Shown here: positions 10,968 through 22,955 of the stretch, one piece after another
How the letters are laid out: each line of letters starts with the position of its first letter
How positions within the stretch are numbered: the stretch's first letter is position 1
Assembly (NCBI GenBank): GCA_034359265.1
Contig: CP136897.1
Coordinates: 29,995,501 to 30,059,500, forward strand
Source of the DNA: Canna indica
Lineage: Eukaryota; Streptophyta; Magnoliopsida; Zingiberales; Cannaceae
DNA length: 64,000 nucleotides
Reading direction: 5' to 3'
Notes under the pieces: model-generated
Told to the model about the DNA's origin: nothing
What the model saw: only the letters and a program-made list of their open reading frames with translations
Databases searched by the model: none
Made by a program: the position numbers and the translations under genes

Positions 10968-11330
10968 GTGATGCACTTCTGATCGTCGGCTAATAAGGGT
11001 GAGCGTCTGAGGGATAGCTCGGGGTCATTTTCTTCGTCTCTTCGCGCGCCTTTTAGCTCCACGTGAAAAGCTGGAATCGGACAATAATGCATGGAGTTAC
11101 GCCCTTTTAAAACGAAAAATAATAATTGAAATGTTATTTTTCTTATTTATTTACAAATTTTAATTTTTCGCGTCGGTTGGTCGATCGAGCCGGCCGTAGA
11201 GGTTGCGGCGGGCCCCGCGCGGGCGATCGATAGCCACATTTTATGTCGACGACGTCGTCCGTCCTTAACGTTTGGTTAGAAAGATTGGTAAAAAAATGAT
11301 CTCGTCGTGCAATCAAATAGGAAGTAAAAA

Positions 11331-11450
11331 AAAGGTGAAACACGAGGACTTCCCAGGGAGTCACCCATCCTAGTACTACTCTCGCCCAAGCACGCTTAAC
11401 TTCTGAGTTCTGATGGGATCCGATGCGTTAGTGCTGGTATGATCGCACCC
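11331..11450 (-). rRNA. 5S rRNA copy 25 (class C, trimer member X)
   Basis: Trimer 2. G113T, C47A and C28T; like copy 22 but without C29T and G5C. Confidence 0.92.
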
Positions 11451-11815
11451 GTGATGCACTTCTGATCGTCGGCTAATAAGGGTGAGCGTCCGAGGGATAG
11501 CTCGGGGTCATTTTCTTCGTCTCTTCGCGCGCCTTTTAGCGCCATGTGAAAAACTGAAATCGGACAATAATGCACGGAGTTACGCCCGTTTTAAACGAAA
11601 AATAATAATTGAAATGTTATATTTCTTATTTATTTACAAATTTTAATTTTTCGGGTCGGTTGGTCGATCGAGCTGGCCGTAGAGGTTGTGGCGGTCCCCG
11701 CGCGGGCGATCGACAGCCAATATTAATGGCGACGACGTCGTACGTCCTTAACGTTTGGTTAGAAAAATTGGTAAAAAAAATGATTTCGTCGTGCAATCAA
11801 ATAGGTAGTAAAAAA

Positions 11816-11935
11816 ACAAGTGCAACACGAGGACTTCCCAAGGGGTCACCCATCCTAGTACTACTCTCGCCCAAGCACGCTTAACTACGGAGTTCTGATG
11901 GGATCATGTGCGTAAGTGCTGATATGATCGCACCC
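11816..11935 (-). rRNA. 5S rRNA copy 26 (class D, trimer member Y)
   Basis: Trimer 2. Same changes as copy 23 (C117T, A49T, G30T, C29A, A22T, C14T). Confidence 0.92.
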
Positions 11936-12300
11936 GTCATGCACCTCTGATCGTCGGCTAATAAGGGTGAGCGTCCGAGGGATAGCTCGGGGTCATTTTC
12001 TTCGTCTCTTCGCGCGCCTTTTAGCGCCACGTGAAAAGCTGAAATCGGACAATAATGCACGGAGTTACGCCCGTTTTAAACGAAAAATAATAATTGAAAT
12101 GTTATTTTTCTTATTTATTTACAAATTTTAATTTTTCGGGTCGGTTGGTCGATCGAGCCGGCCGTAGAGGTTGCGGCGGGCCCCGCGCGAGCGATCGACA
12201 GCCATATTTTATGTCGACGACGTCGTCCGTCCTTAACGTTTGGTTAGAAAGATTGGTAAAAAAAATGATCTCGTCGTGCAATCAAATAGGTAGTAAAAGA

Positions 12301-12418
12301 AAAGGTGCAACACGAGGACTTCCCAGGGGGTCACCCATCCTAGTACTACTCTCGCCCAACCACGCTTAACTTCGGTTCTGATGGGATCCGGTGCGTTAGT
12401 GCTGGTATGATCGCACAC
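12301..12418 (-). rRNA. 5S rRNA copy 27 (class A, trimer member Z, 2-nt deletion)
   Basis: Trimer 2. Same lesions as copy 24: deletion at 45-46, C61G, G2T. Confidence 0.91.
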
Positions 12419-12781
12419 GTGATGCACTTCTGATCGTCGGCTAATAAGGGTGAGCGTCTGAGGGATAGCTCGGGGTCATTTTCTTCGTCTCTTCGCGCGC
12501 CTTTTAGCTCCACGTGAAAAGCTGGAATCGGACAATAATGCATGGAGTTACGCCCTTTTAAAACGAAAAATAATAATTGAAATGTTATTTTTCTTATTTA
12601 TTTACAAATTTTAATTTTTCGCGTCGGTTGGTCGATCGAGCCGGCCGTAGAGGTTGCGGCGGGCCCCGCGCGGGCGATCGATAGCCACATTTTATGTCGA
12701 CGACGTCGTCCGTCCTTAACGTTTGGTTAGAAAGATTGGTAAAAAAATGATCTCGTCGTGCAATCAAATAGGAAGTAAAAA

Positions 12782-12901
12782 AAAGGTGAAACACGAGGAC
12801 TTCCCAGGGAGTCACCCATCCTAGTACTACTCTCGCCCAAGCACGCTTAACTTCTGAGTTCTGATGGGATCCGATGCGTTAGTGCTGGTATGATCGCACC
12901 C
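12782..12901 (-). rRNA. 5S rRNA copy 28 (class C, trimer member X)
   Basis: Trimer 3. Same as copy 25 (G113T, C47A, C28T). Confidence 0.92.
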
Positions 12902-13266
12902 GTGATGCACTTCTGATCGTCGGCTAATAAGGGTGAGCGTCCGAGGGATAGCTCGGGGTCATTTTCTTCGTCTCTTCGCGCGCCTTTTAGCGCCATGTGA
13001 AAAACTGAAATCGGACAATAATGCACGGAGTTACGCCCGTTTTAAACGAAAAATAATAATTGAAATGTTATATTTCTTATTTATTTACAAATTTTAATTT
13101 TTCGGGTCGGTTGGTCGATCGAGCTGGCCGTAGAGGTTGTGGCGGTCCCCGCGCGGGCGATCGACAGCCAATATTAATGGCGACGACGTCGTACGTCCTT
13201 AACGTTTGGTTAGAAAAATTGGTAAAAAAAATGATTTCGTCGTGCAATCAAATAGGTAGTAAAAAA

Positions 13267-13386
13267 ACAAGTGCAACACGAGGACTTCCCAAGGGGTCAC
13301 CCATCCTAGTACTACTCTCGCCCAAGCACGCTTAACTACGGAGTTCTGATGGGATCATGTGCGTAAGTGCTGATATGATCGCACCC
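13267..13386 (-). rRNA. 5S rRNA copy 29 (class D, trimer member Y)
   Basis: Trimer 3. Same as copy 23. Confidence 0.92.
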
Positions 13387-13751
13387 GTCATGCACCTCTG
13401 ATCGTCGGCTAATAAGGGTGAGCGTCCGAGGGATAGCTCGGGGTCATTTTCTTCGTCTCTTCGCGCGCCTTTTAGCGCCACGTGAAAAGCTGAAATCGGA
13501 CAATAATGCACGGAGTTACGCCCGTTTTAAACGAAAAATAATAATTGAAATGTTATTTTTCTTATTTATTTACAAATTTTAATTTTTCGGGTCGGTTGGT
13601 CGATCGAGCCGGCCGTAGAGGTTGCGGCGGGCCCCGCGCGAGCGATCGACAGCCATATTTTATGTCGACGACGTCGTCCGTCCTTAACGTTTGGTTAGAA
13701 AGATTGGTAAAAAAAATGATCTCGTCGTGCAATCAAATAGGTAGTAAAAGA

Positions 13752-13869
13752 AAAGGTGCAACACGAGGACTTCCCAGGGGGTCACCCATCCTAGTACTAC
13801 TCTCGTCCAACCACGCTTAACTTCGGTTCTGATGGGATCCGGTGCGTTAGTGCTGGTATGATCGCACAC
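13752..13869 (-). rRNA. 5S rRNA copy 30 (class A, trimer member Z, 2-nt deletion)
   Basis: Trimer 3. Same lesions as copy 24 plus G66A, which arose after the trimer was copied. Confidence 0.91.
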
Positions 13870-14232
13870 GTGATGCACTTCTGATCGTCGGCTAATAAGG
13901 GTGAGCGTCTGAGGGATAGCTCGGGGTCATTTTCTTCGTCTCTTCGCGCGCCTTTTAGCTCCACGTGAAAAGCTGGAATCGGACAATAATGCACGGAGTT
14001 ACGCCCTTTTAAAACGAAAAATAATAATTGAAATGTTATTTTTCTTATTTATTTACAAATTTTAATTTTTCGCGTCGGTTGGTCGATCGAGCCGGCCGTA
14101 GAGGTTGCGGCGGGCCCCGCGCGGGCGATCGATAGCCACATTTTATGTCGACGACGTCGTCCGTCCTTAACGTTTGGTTAGAAAGATTGGTAAAAAAATG
14201 ATCTCGTCGTGCAATCAAATAGGAAGTAAAAA

Positions 14233-14352
14233 AAAGGTGAAACACGAGGACTTCCCAGGGAGTCACCCAACCTAGTACTACTCTCGCCCAAGCACGCTTA
14301 ACTTCTGAGTTCTGATGGGATCCGATGCGTTAGTGCTGGTATGATCGCACCC
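14233..14352 (-). rRNA. 5S rRNA copy 31 (class C, trimer member X)
   Basis: Trimer 4. Same as copy 25 plus A83T in the C box. Confidence 0.92.
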
Positions 14353-14717
14353 GTGATGCACTTCTGATCGTCGGCTAATAAGGGTGAGCGTCCGAGGGAT
14401 AGCTCGGGGTCATTTTCTTCGTCTCTTCGCGCGCCTTTTAGCGCCATGTGAAAAACTGAAATCGGACAATAATGCACGGAGTTACGCCCGTTTTAAACGA
14501 AAAATAATAATTGAAATGTTATATTTCTTATTTATTTACAAATTTTAATTTTTCGGGTCGGTTGGTCGATCGAGCTGGCCGTAGAGGTTGTGGCGGTCCC
14601 CGCGCGGGCGATCGACAGCCAATATTAATGGCGACGACGTCGTACGTCCTTAACGTTTGGTTAGAAAAATTGGTCAAAAAAATGATTTCGTCGTGCAATC
14701 AAATAGGTAGTAAAAAA

Positions 14718-14837
14718 ACAAGTGCAACACGAGGACTTCCCAAGGGGTCACCCATCCTAGTACTACTCTCGCCCAAGCACGCTTAACTACGGAGTTCTGA
14801 TGGGATCATGTGCGTAAGTGCTGATATGATCGCACCC
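14718..14837 (-). rRNA. 5S rRNA copy 32 (class D, trimer member Y)
   Basis: Trimer 4. Same gene as copy 23. The downstream second T-run is interrupted (GGTCAAAAAA on the + strand near 14672). Confidence 0.92.
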
Positions 14838-15202
14838 GTCATGCACCTCTGATCGTCGGCTAATAAGGGTGAGCGTCCGAGGGATAGCTCGGGGTCATTT
14901 TCTTCGTCTCTTCGCGCGCCTTTTAGCGCCACGTGAAAAGCTGAAATCGGACAATAATGCACGGAGTTACGCCCGTTTTAAACGAAAAATAATAATTGAA
15001 ATGTTATTTTTCTTATTTATTTACAAATTTTAATTTTTCGAGTCGGTTGGTCGATCGAGCCGGCTGTAGAGATTGCGGTGGGCCCCGCGCGAGCGATCGA
15101 CAGCCAAATTTTATGTCGACGACGTCGTCCGTCCTTAACGTTTGGTTAGAAAGATTGGTAAAAAAAATGATCTCGTCGTGCAATCAAATAGGTAGTAAAA
15201 GA

Positions 15203-15322
15203 AAAGGTGCAACACGAGGACTTCCCAGGGGGTCACCCATCCTAGTACTACTCTCGCCCAACCACGCTTAACTTCGGAGTTCTGATGGGATCCGGTGCGT
15301 TAGTGCTGGTATGATCGCACAC
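15203..15322 (-). rRNA. 5S rRNA copy 33 (class A, trimer member Z, full length)
   Basis: Trimer 4. Has C61G and G2T like copy 24 but keeps positions 45-46, so it shows the form before the 2-nt deletion. Confidence 0.92.
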
Positions 15323-15686
15323 GTGATGCACTTCTGATCATCGGCTAATAAGGGTGAGCGTCCGAGGGATAGCTCGAGGTCATTTTCTTCGTCTCTTCGC
15401 GCGCCTTTTAGCTCCACGTGAAAAGCTGGAATCGGACAATAATGCACGGAGTTACGCCCATTTTAAACGAAAAATAATAATTGAAATGTTATTTTTCTTA
15501 TTTATTTACAAATTTTAATTTTTCGCGTCGGTTGGTCGATCGAGCCGGCCGTAGAGGTTGCGGCGGGCCCCGCGCGGGCGATCGACAGCCACATTTTATG
15601 TCGACGACGTCGTCCGTCCTTAACGTTTGGTTAGAAAGATTGGTAAAAAAATGATCTCGTCGTGCAATCAAATAGGAAGTAAAAAA

Positions 15687-15807
15687 AAAGGTGAAACACG
15701 AGGACTTCCCAGGGGAGTCACCCATCCTAGTACTACTCTCGCCCAAGCACGCTTAACTTCGGAGTTCTGATGGGATCCAATGCGTTAGTGCTGGTATGAT
15801 CGCACCC
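15687..15807 (-). rRNA. 5S rRNA copy 34 (class C-like, trimer member X, 1-nt insertion)
   Basis: Trimer 5. G113T, C29T and C28T, with one extra nucleotide in the C-run at 91-95 (+ strand AGGGGAGTC). Lacks the C47A seen in other X members. Confidence 0.91.
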
Positions 15808-16172
15808 GTGATGCACTTCTGATCGTCGGCTAATAAGGGTGAGCGTCCGAGGGATAGATCGGGGTCATTTTCTTCGTCTCTTCGCGCGCCTTTTAGCGCC
15901 ATGTGAAAAACTGAAATCGGACAATAATGCACGGAGTTACGCCCGTTTTAAACGAAAAATAATAATTGAAATGTTATATTTCTTATTTATTTACAAATTT
16001 TAATTTTTCGGGTCGGTTGGTCGATCGAGCTGGCCGTAGAGGTTGTGGCGGGCCCCGCGCGGGCGATCGACTGCCAATATTAATGGCGACGACGTCGTCC
16101 GTCCTTAACGTTTGGTTAGAAAAATTGGTAAAAAAAATGATCTCGTCGTGCAATCAAATAGGTAGTAAAAAA

Positions 16173-16292
16173 ACAAGTGCAACACGAGGACTTCCCAAGG
16201 GGTCACCCATCCTAGTACTAATCTCGCCCAAGCACACTTAACTTCGGAGTTCTGATGGGATCCGGTGCGTAAGTGCTGGTATGATCGCACTC
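16173..16292 (-). rRNA. 5S rRNA copy 35 (class D, trimer member Y)
   Basis: Trimer 5. Carries the copy 21 set (C117T, G72T, C57T, A22T, G2A, T at -1) rather than the copy 23 set. Confidence 0.92.
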
Positions 16293-16657
16293 ATCATGCA
16301 CTTCTGATCGTCGGCTAATAAGGGTGAGCGTCCGAGGGATAGCTCGGGGTCATTTTCTTCGTCTCTTCGCGCGCCTTTTAGCGCCACGTGAAAAGCTGAA
16401 ATCGGACAATAATGCACGGAGTTACGCCCGTTTTAAACGAAAAATAATAATTGAAATGTTATTTTTCTTATTTATTTACAAATTTTAATTTTTCGGGTCG
16501 GTTGGTCGATCGAGCCGGCCGTAGAGGTTGCGGCGGGCCCCGCGCGAGCGATCGACAGCCAAATTTTATGTCGACGACGTCGTCCGTCCTTAACGTTTGG
16601 TTAGAAAGATTGGTAAAAAAAATGATCTCGTCGTGCAATCAAATAGGTAGTAAAAGA

Positions 16658-16775
16658 AAAGGTGCAACACGAGGACTTCCCAGGGGGTCACCCATCCTAG
16701 TACTACTCTCGCCCAACCACGCTTAACTTCGGTTCTGATGGGATCCGGTGCGTTAGTGCTGGTATGATCGCACAC
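16658..16775 (-). rRNA. 5S rRNA copy 36 (class A, trimer member Z, 2-nt deletion)
   Basis: Trimer 5. Deletion at 45-46, C61G and G2T as in copy 24, even though the Z copies on both sides (33 and 39) are full length. Confidence 0.91.
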
Positions 16776-17138
16776 GTGATGCACTTCTGATCGTCGGCTA
16801 ATAAGGGTGAGCGTCCGAGGGATAGCTCGGGGTCATTTTCTTCGTCTCTTCGCGCGCCTTTTAGCTCCACGTGAAAAGCTGGAATCGGACAATAATGCAC
16901 GGAGTTACGCCCTTTTAAAACGAAAAATAATAATTGAAATGTTATTTTTCTTATTTATTTACAAATTTTAATTTTTCGCGTCGGTTGGTCGATCGAGCCG
17001 GCCGTAGAGGTTGCGGCGGGCCCCGAACGGGCGATCGACAGCCACATTTTATGTCGACGACGTCGTCCGTCCTTAACGTTTGGTTAGAAAGATTGGTAAA
17101 AAAATGATCTCGTCGTGCAATCAAATAGGAAGTAAAAA

Positions 17139-17258
17139 AAAGGTGAAACACGAGGACTTCCTAGGGAGTCACCCATCCTAGTACTACTCTCGCCCAAGCA
17201 CGCTTAACTTCTGAGTTCTGATGGGATCCGATGCGTTAGTGCTGGTATGATCGCACCC
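17139..17258 (-). rRNA. 5S rRNA copy 37 (class C with G97A, trimer member X)
   Basis: Trimer 6. C92T together with G97A, plus G113T, C47A and C28T. Confidence 0.92.
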
Positions 17259-17623
17259 GTGATGCACTTCTGATCGTCGGCTAATAAGGGTGAGCGTCCG
17301 AGGGATAGCTCGGGGTCATTTTCTTCGTCTCTTCGCGCTCCTTTTAGCGCCATGTGAAAAACTGAAATCGGACAATAATGCACGGAGTTACGCCCGTTTT
17401 AAACGAAAAATAATAATTGAAATGTTATATTTCTTATTTATTTACAAATTTTAATTTTTCGGGTCGGTTGGTCGATCGAGCTGGCCGTAGAGGTTGTGGC
17501 GGTCCCCGCGCGGGCGATCGACAGCCAATATTAATGGCGACGACGTCGTACGTCCTTAACGTTTGGTTAGAAAAATTGGTAAAAAAAATGATTTCGTCGT
17601 GCAATCAAATAGGTAGTAAAAAA

Positions 17624-17743
17624 ACAAGTGCAACACGAGGACTTCCCAAGGGGTCAACCATCCTAGTACTACTCTCGCCCAAGCACGCTTAACTTCGGAG
17701 TTCCGATGGGATCATGTGCGTAAGTGCTGGTATGATCGCACCC
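17624..17743 (-). rRNA. 5S rRNA copy 38 (class D, trimer member Y)
   Basis: Trimer 6. C117T, G87T, A40G, G30T, C29A and A22T. It lacks the A49T and C14T of copy 23. Confidence 0.92.
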
Positions 17744-18109
17744 GTCATGCACTTCTGATCGTCGGCTAATAAGGGTGAGCGTCCGAGGGATAGCTCGGGG
17801 TCATTTCTTCGTCTCTTCGCGCGCCTTTTAGCGCCACGTGAAAAGCTGAAATCGGACAATAATGCACGGAGTTACGCCCGTTTTAAACGAAAAATAATAA
17901 TTGAAATGTTATTTTTCTTATTTATTTACAAATTTTAATTTTTCGGGTCGGTTGGTCGATCGAGCCGGCCGTAGAGATTGCGGCGGGCCCCCCGCGCGAG
18001 CGATCGACAGCCAAATTTTATGTCGACGACGTCGTCCGTCCTTAACGTTTGGTTAGAAAGATTGGTAAAAAAAATGATCTCGTCGTGCAATCAAATAGGT
18101 AGTAAAAGA

Positions 18110-18229
18110 AAAGGTGCAACACGAGGACTTCCCAGGGGGTCACCCATCCTAGTACTACTCTCGCCCAACCACGCTTAACTTCGGAGTTCTGATGGGATCC
18201 GGTGCGTTAGTGCTGGTATGATCGCACAC
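18110..18229 (-). rRNA. 5S rRNA copy 39 (class A, trimer member Z, full length)
   Basis: Trimer 6. C61G and G2T, with positions 45-46 present, as in copy 33. Their upstream spacers also share the rare CTCGAGGTC variant. Confidence 0.92.
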
Positions 18230-18593
18230 GTGATGCACTTCTGATCGTCGGCTAATAAGGGTGAGCGTCCGAGGGATAGCTCGAGGTCATTTTCTTCGTC
18301 TCTTCGCGCGCCTTTTAGCTCCACGTGAAAAGCTGGAATCGGACAATAATGCACGGAGTTACGCCCGTTTTAAACGAAAAATAATAATTGAAATGTTATT
18401 TTTCTTATTTATTTACAAATTTTAATTTTTCGGGTCGGTTGGTCGATCGAGCCGGCCGTAGAGGTTGCGGCGGGCCCCGCGCGGGCGATCGACAGCCACA
18501 TTTTATGTCGACGACGTCGTCCGTCCTTAACGTTTGGTTAGAAAGATTGGTAAAAAAATGATCTCGTCGTGCAATCAAATAGGTAGTAAAAAA

Positions 18594-18713
18594 AAAGATG
18601 CAACACGAGGACTTCCCAGGGGGTCACCCATCCAAGTACTACTCTCGCCCAAGCACGCTTAAGTTCGGAGTTCTAATGGGATCCGATGCGTTAGTGCTGG
18701 TATGATGGCACCC
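18594..18713 (-). rRNA. 5S rRNA copy 40 (class A)
   Basis: C116T, A80T at the start of the C box, G51C in the A box, C39T, C28T and G7C. G51C with C116T marks a small group with copies 41, 46 and 47. Confidence 0.92.
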
Positions 18714-19078
18714 GTCATGCACTTCTGATCGTCGGCTAATAAGGGTGAGCGTCCGAGGGATAGCTCGGGGTCATTTTCTTCGTCTCTTCGCGCGCCTTTT
18801 AGCTCCACGCGAAAAGCTGAAATCGGACAATAACGCACGGAGTTACGCCCGTTTTAAACGAAAAATAATAATTCAAATGTTATTTTTCTTATTTATTTAC
18901 AAATTTTAATTTTTCGGGTCGGTTGGTCGATCGAGCCGGCCGTAGAGGTTGCGGCGGGCCCCGCGCGGGCGATCGACAGCCACATTTTATGTCGACGACG
19001 TCGTCCGTCCTTAACGTTTGGTTAGAAAGATTGGTAAAAAAATGATCTCGTCGTGCAATCAAATAGGTAGTAAAAAAA

Positions 19079-19198
19079 GAAGATGCAACACGAGGACTTC
19101 CCAGGGGGTCACCCATCCTAGTACTACTCTCGCCCAAGCACGCTTAAGTTCGGAGTTCTGATGGGATACGGTGCGTTAGTGCTGGTATGATCGCACCC
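19079..19198 (-). rRNA. 5S rRNA copy 41 (class A)
   Basis: C116T, G51C and G31T. The T-run is broken by a C close to the gene. Confidence 0.92.
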
Positions 19199-19563
19199 GT
19201 CATGCACTTCTGATCGTCGGCTAATAAGGGGGAGCGTCCGAGGGATAGCTCGGGGTCATTTTCTTCGTCTCTTCGCGCGCCTTTTAGCGCCACGTGAAAA
19301 GCTGAAATCGGACAATAATGCATGGAGTTACGCCCGTTTCAAACGAAAAATAATAATTGAAATGTTATTTTTCTTATTTATTTATGAATTTTAATTTTTC
19401 AGGTCGGTTGGTCGATCGAGCCGGCCGTAGAGGTTGCGGCGGGCCCCGCGCGAGCGATCGACAGCCAAATTTTATGTCGACGACGTCCTCCGTCCTTAAC
19501 GTTTGGTTAGAAAGATTGGTAAAAAAAATGATCTCGTCGTGCAATCAAATAGGTAGTAAAAAA

Positions 19564-19683
19564 AAAGGTGCAACACGAGGACTTCCTAGGGGGTCACCCA
19601 TCCTACTACTACTCTCACCCAAGCACGCTTAACTTCGGAGTTCTGATGGGATCCGGTGCGTTAGTGCTGGTATGATCGCACCC
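19564..19683 (-). rRNA. 5S rRNA copy 42 (class B)
   Basis: First class B gene from the left. Also C78G and C67T. Confidence 0.93.
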
Positions 19684-20048
19684 GTCATGCACTTCTGATC
19701 GTCGGCTAATAAGGGTGAGCGTCCGAGGAATAGCTCAGGGTCATTTTCTTCGTCTCTTCGCGCGCCTTTTAGCGGCACGTGAAAAGCTGAAATCGGACAA
19801 TAATGCACGGAGTTATGCCCGTTTTAAACGAAAAATAATAATTGAAATGTTATTTTTCTTATTTATTTACAAATTATAATTTTTCGTGTCGGTTGGTCGA
19901 TCGAGCCGGCCGTAGAGGTTGCGGCGGGCCCCGCGCGGGCAATCGACAGCCACATTTTATGTCGACGACGTCGTCCGTCCTTAACGTTTGGTTAGAAAGA
20001 TTGGTAAAAAAAATGATCTCGTCGTGCAATGAAATAGGTAGTAAAAAA

Positions 20049-20168
20049 AAAGGTGCAACACGAGGACTTTCTAGGGGGGCACCCATCCTAGTACTACTCT
20101 CACCCAAGCACGCTTAACTTCGGAGTTCTGATGGGATCCGGTGCGTTAGTGCTGGTATGATCGCACCC
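20049..20168 (-). rRNA. 5S rRNA copy 43 (class B-like)
   Basis: G99A, G97A, A90C (C box, + strand reads six G in a row) and C67T. Confidence 0.92.
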
Positions 20169-20533
20169 GTCATGCACTTCTGATCGTCGGCTAATAAGGG
20201 GGAGCGTCCGAGGGATAGCTCGGGGTCATTTTCTTCGTCTCTTCGCGCGCCTTTTAGCGCCACGTGAAAAGCTGAAATCGGACAATAATGCACGGAGTTA
20301 CGCCTGTTTTAAACGAAAAATAATAATTGAAATGTTATTTTTCTTATTTATTTACGAATTTTAATTTTTCGGGTCGGTTGGTCGATCGAGCCGGCCGTAG
20401 AGGTTGCGGCGGGCCCCGCGCGAGCGATCGACAGCCAAATTTTATGTCGACGACGTCGTCCGTCCTTAACGTTTGGTTAGAAAGATTGGTAAAAAAAATG
20501 ATCCCGTCGTGCAATCAAATAGGTAGTAAAAAA

Positions 20534-20653
20534 AAAGGTGCAACACGAGGACTTCCCAGGGAGTCACCAATCCTAGTTCTACTCTCGCCCAAGCACGCTT
20601 AACTTCGGAGTTCTGATGGGATCCGGTGCGTTAGTGCTGGTATGATCGCACCC
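20534..20653 (-). rRNA. 5S rRNA copy 44 (class C)
   Basis: G85T in the C box and T76A. This trio (C92T, G85T, T76A) recurs in copies 50, 54, 102, 104, 109 and 117 (and in 112 with a further G97C). Confidence 0.93.
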
Positions 20654-21017
20654 GTCATGCACTTCTGATCGTCGGCTAATAAGGGTGAGCGTCCGAGGGA
20701 TAGCTCGGGGTCATTTTCTTCGTCTCTTCGCGCGCCTTTTAGCGCCACGTGAAAAGCTAAAATCGGACAATAATGCACGGAGTTACGCCCGTTTTAAACG
20801 AAAAATAATAATTGAAATGTTATTTTTCTTATTTATTTACAAATTTTAATTTTTCGGGTCGGTTGGTCGATCGAGACGGCCGTAGAGGTTGCGGCGGGCC
20901 CCGCGCGGGCGATCGACAGCCACATTTTATGTCGACGACGTCGTCCGTCCTTAACGTTTGGTTAGAAAGATTGGTAAAAAAAATGATCTCGTCGTGCAAT
21001 CAAATAGGTAGTAAAAA

Positions 21018-21137
21018 AAAGGTGCAACACGAGGACTTCCTAGGGGGTCACCCATCCTAGTACTACTCTCACCCAAGCACGCTTAACTTCGGAGTTCTGA
21101 TGGGATCCAATGCGTTAGTGCTGGTATGATCGCACCC
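21018..21137 (-). rRNA. 5S rRNA copy 45 (class B)
   Basis: C67T, C29T and C28T. Confidence 0.93.
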
Positions 21138-21501
21138 GTGATGCACTTCTGATCGTCGGCTAATAAGGGTGAGCGTCCGAGGGATAGCTCGGGGTCATTT
21201 TCTTCGTCTCTTCGCGCGCCTTTTAGCTCCACGTGAAAAGCTGAAATCAGACAATAATGCACGGAGTTACGCCCGTTTTAAACGAAAAATAATAATTCAA
21301 ATGTTATTTTTCTTATTTATTTACAAATTTTAATTTTTCGGGTCGGTTGGTCGATCGAGCCGGCCGTAGAGGTTGCGGCGGGCCCCGCGCGGGCGATCGA
21401 CAGCCACATTTTATGTCGACGACGTCGTCCGTCCTTAACGTTTGGTTAGAAAGATTGGTAAAAAAATGATCTCGTCGTGCAATCAAATAGGTAGTAAAAA
21501 A

Positions 21502-21621
21502 AAAGATGCAACACGAGGACTTCCCAGGGGGTCACCCATCCTAGTACTACTCTCGCCCAAGCACGCTTAAGTTCGGAGTTCTAATGGGATCCGATGCGTT
21601 AGTGCTGGTATGATCGCACCC
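21502..21621 (-). rRNA. 5S rRNA copy 46 (class A)
   Basis: C116T, G51C, C39T and C28T; close to copy 40. Confidence 0.92.
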
Positions 21622-21985
21622 GTGATGCACTTCTGATCGTCGGCTAATAAGGGTGAGCGTCCGAGGGATAGCTCGGGGTCATTTTCTTCGTCTCTTCGCG
21701 CGCCTTTTAGCTCCACGTGAAAAGCTGAAATCGGACAATAATGCACGGAGTTACGCCCGTTTTAAACGAAAAATAATAATTCAAATATTATTTTTCTTAT
21801 TTATTTACAAATTTTAATTTTTCGGGTCGGTTGGTCGATCGAGCCGGACGTAGAGGTTGCGGCGGGCCCCGCGCGGGCGATCGACAGCCACATTTTATGT
21901 CGACGACGTCCTCCGTCCTTAACGTTTGGTTAGAAAGATTGGTAAAAAAATGATCTCGTCGTGCAATCAAATAGGTAGTAAAAAA

Positions 21986-22105
21986 AAAGATGCAACACGA
22001 GGACATCCCTGGGGGTCACCCATCCTAGTACTACTCTCGCCCAAGCACGCTTAAGTTCGGAGTTCTGATGGGATCCGATGCGTTAGTGCTGGTATGATCG
22101 CACCC
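21986..22105 (-). rRNA. 5S rRNA copy 47 (unclassed)
   Basis: C116T, A100T, T96A, G51C and C28T. Confidence 0.92.
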
Positions 22106-22470
22106 GTGATGCACTTCTGATCGTCGGCTAATAAGGGTGAGAGTCCGAGGGATAGCTCGGGGTCATTTTCTTCGTCTCTTCGCGCGCCTTTTAGCGCCAC
22201 GTGAAAAGCTGAAATCGGACAATAATGCACGGAGTTACGCCCGTTTTAAACGAAAAATAATAATTGAAATGTTATTTTTCTTATTTATTTACAAATTTTA
22301 ATTTTTCGGGTCGGTTGGTCGATCGAGCCGGCCGTAGAGATTGCGGCGGGCCCCGCGCGGGCGATCGACAGCCAAATTTTATGTCGACGACGTCGTCCGT
22401 CCTTAACGTTTGGTTAGAAAGATTGGTAAAAAAAATGATCTCGTCGTGCAATCAAATAGGTAGTAAAAAA

Positions 22471-22590
22471 AAAGGTGCAACACGAGGACTTCCTAGGGGG
22501 TCACCCATCCTAGTACTACTCTCGCCCAAGCACGCTTAACTTCGGAGTTCTGATGGGATCCGGTGCGTTAGTGCTGGTATGATCGCACAC
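22471..22590 (-). rRNA. 5S rRNA copy 48 (class B)
   Basis: Only G2T besides the class change. Confidence 0.94.
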
Positions 22591-22955
22591 GTCATGCACT
22601 TCTGATCGTCGGCTAATAAGGGGGAGCGTCCGAGGGATAGCTCGGGGTCATTTTCTTCGTCTCTTCGCGCGCCTTTTAGCGCCACGTGAAAAGCTGAAAT
22701 CGGACAATAATGCACGGAGTTACGCCCGTTTTAAACGAAAAATAATAATTGAAATGTTATTTTTCTTATTTATTTACAAATTTTAATTTTTCGGGTCGGT
22801 TGGTCGATCGAGCCGGCCGTAGAGGTTGCGGCGGGCCCCGCGCGGGCGATCGACAGCCACATTTTATGTCGACGACGTCGTCCGTCCTTAACGTTTGGTT
22901 AGAAAGATTGGAAAAAAAATTGATCTCGTCGTGCAATCAAATAGGTAGTAAAAAA

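Larger units (their letters stand above)
9880..18593 (-). repeat. higher-order repeat: six tandem 5S trimers (~1,451 bp)
   Basis: Copies 22-39 follow the order X-Y-Z six times. Trimers start at about 9880, 11331, 12782, 14233, 15687 and 17139. Spacing between matching genes is exactly 1,451 bp for the first three steps and for step five, and 1,455 bp where Z keeps its two extra bases. Trimers 1-3 differ from each other at only a few sites. X has a 7-A second run (instead of 8) and G113T; Y has C117T and a broken T-run; Z has C61G. Copies 20-21 look like a partial older X-Y pair. This pattern is what unequal crossing-over with multi-unit steps produces. Confidence 0.93.
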
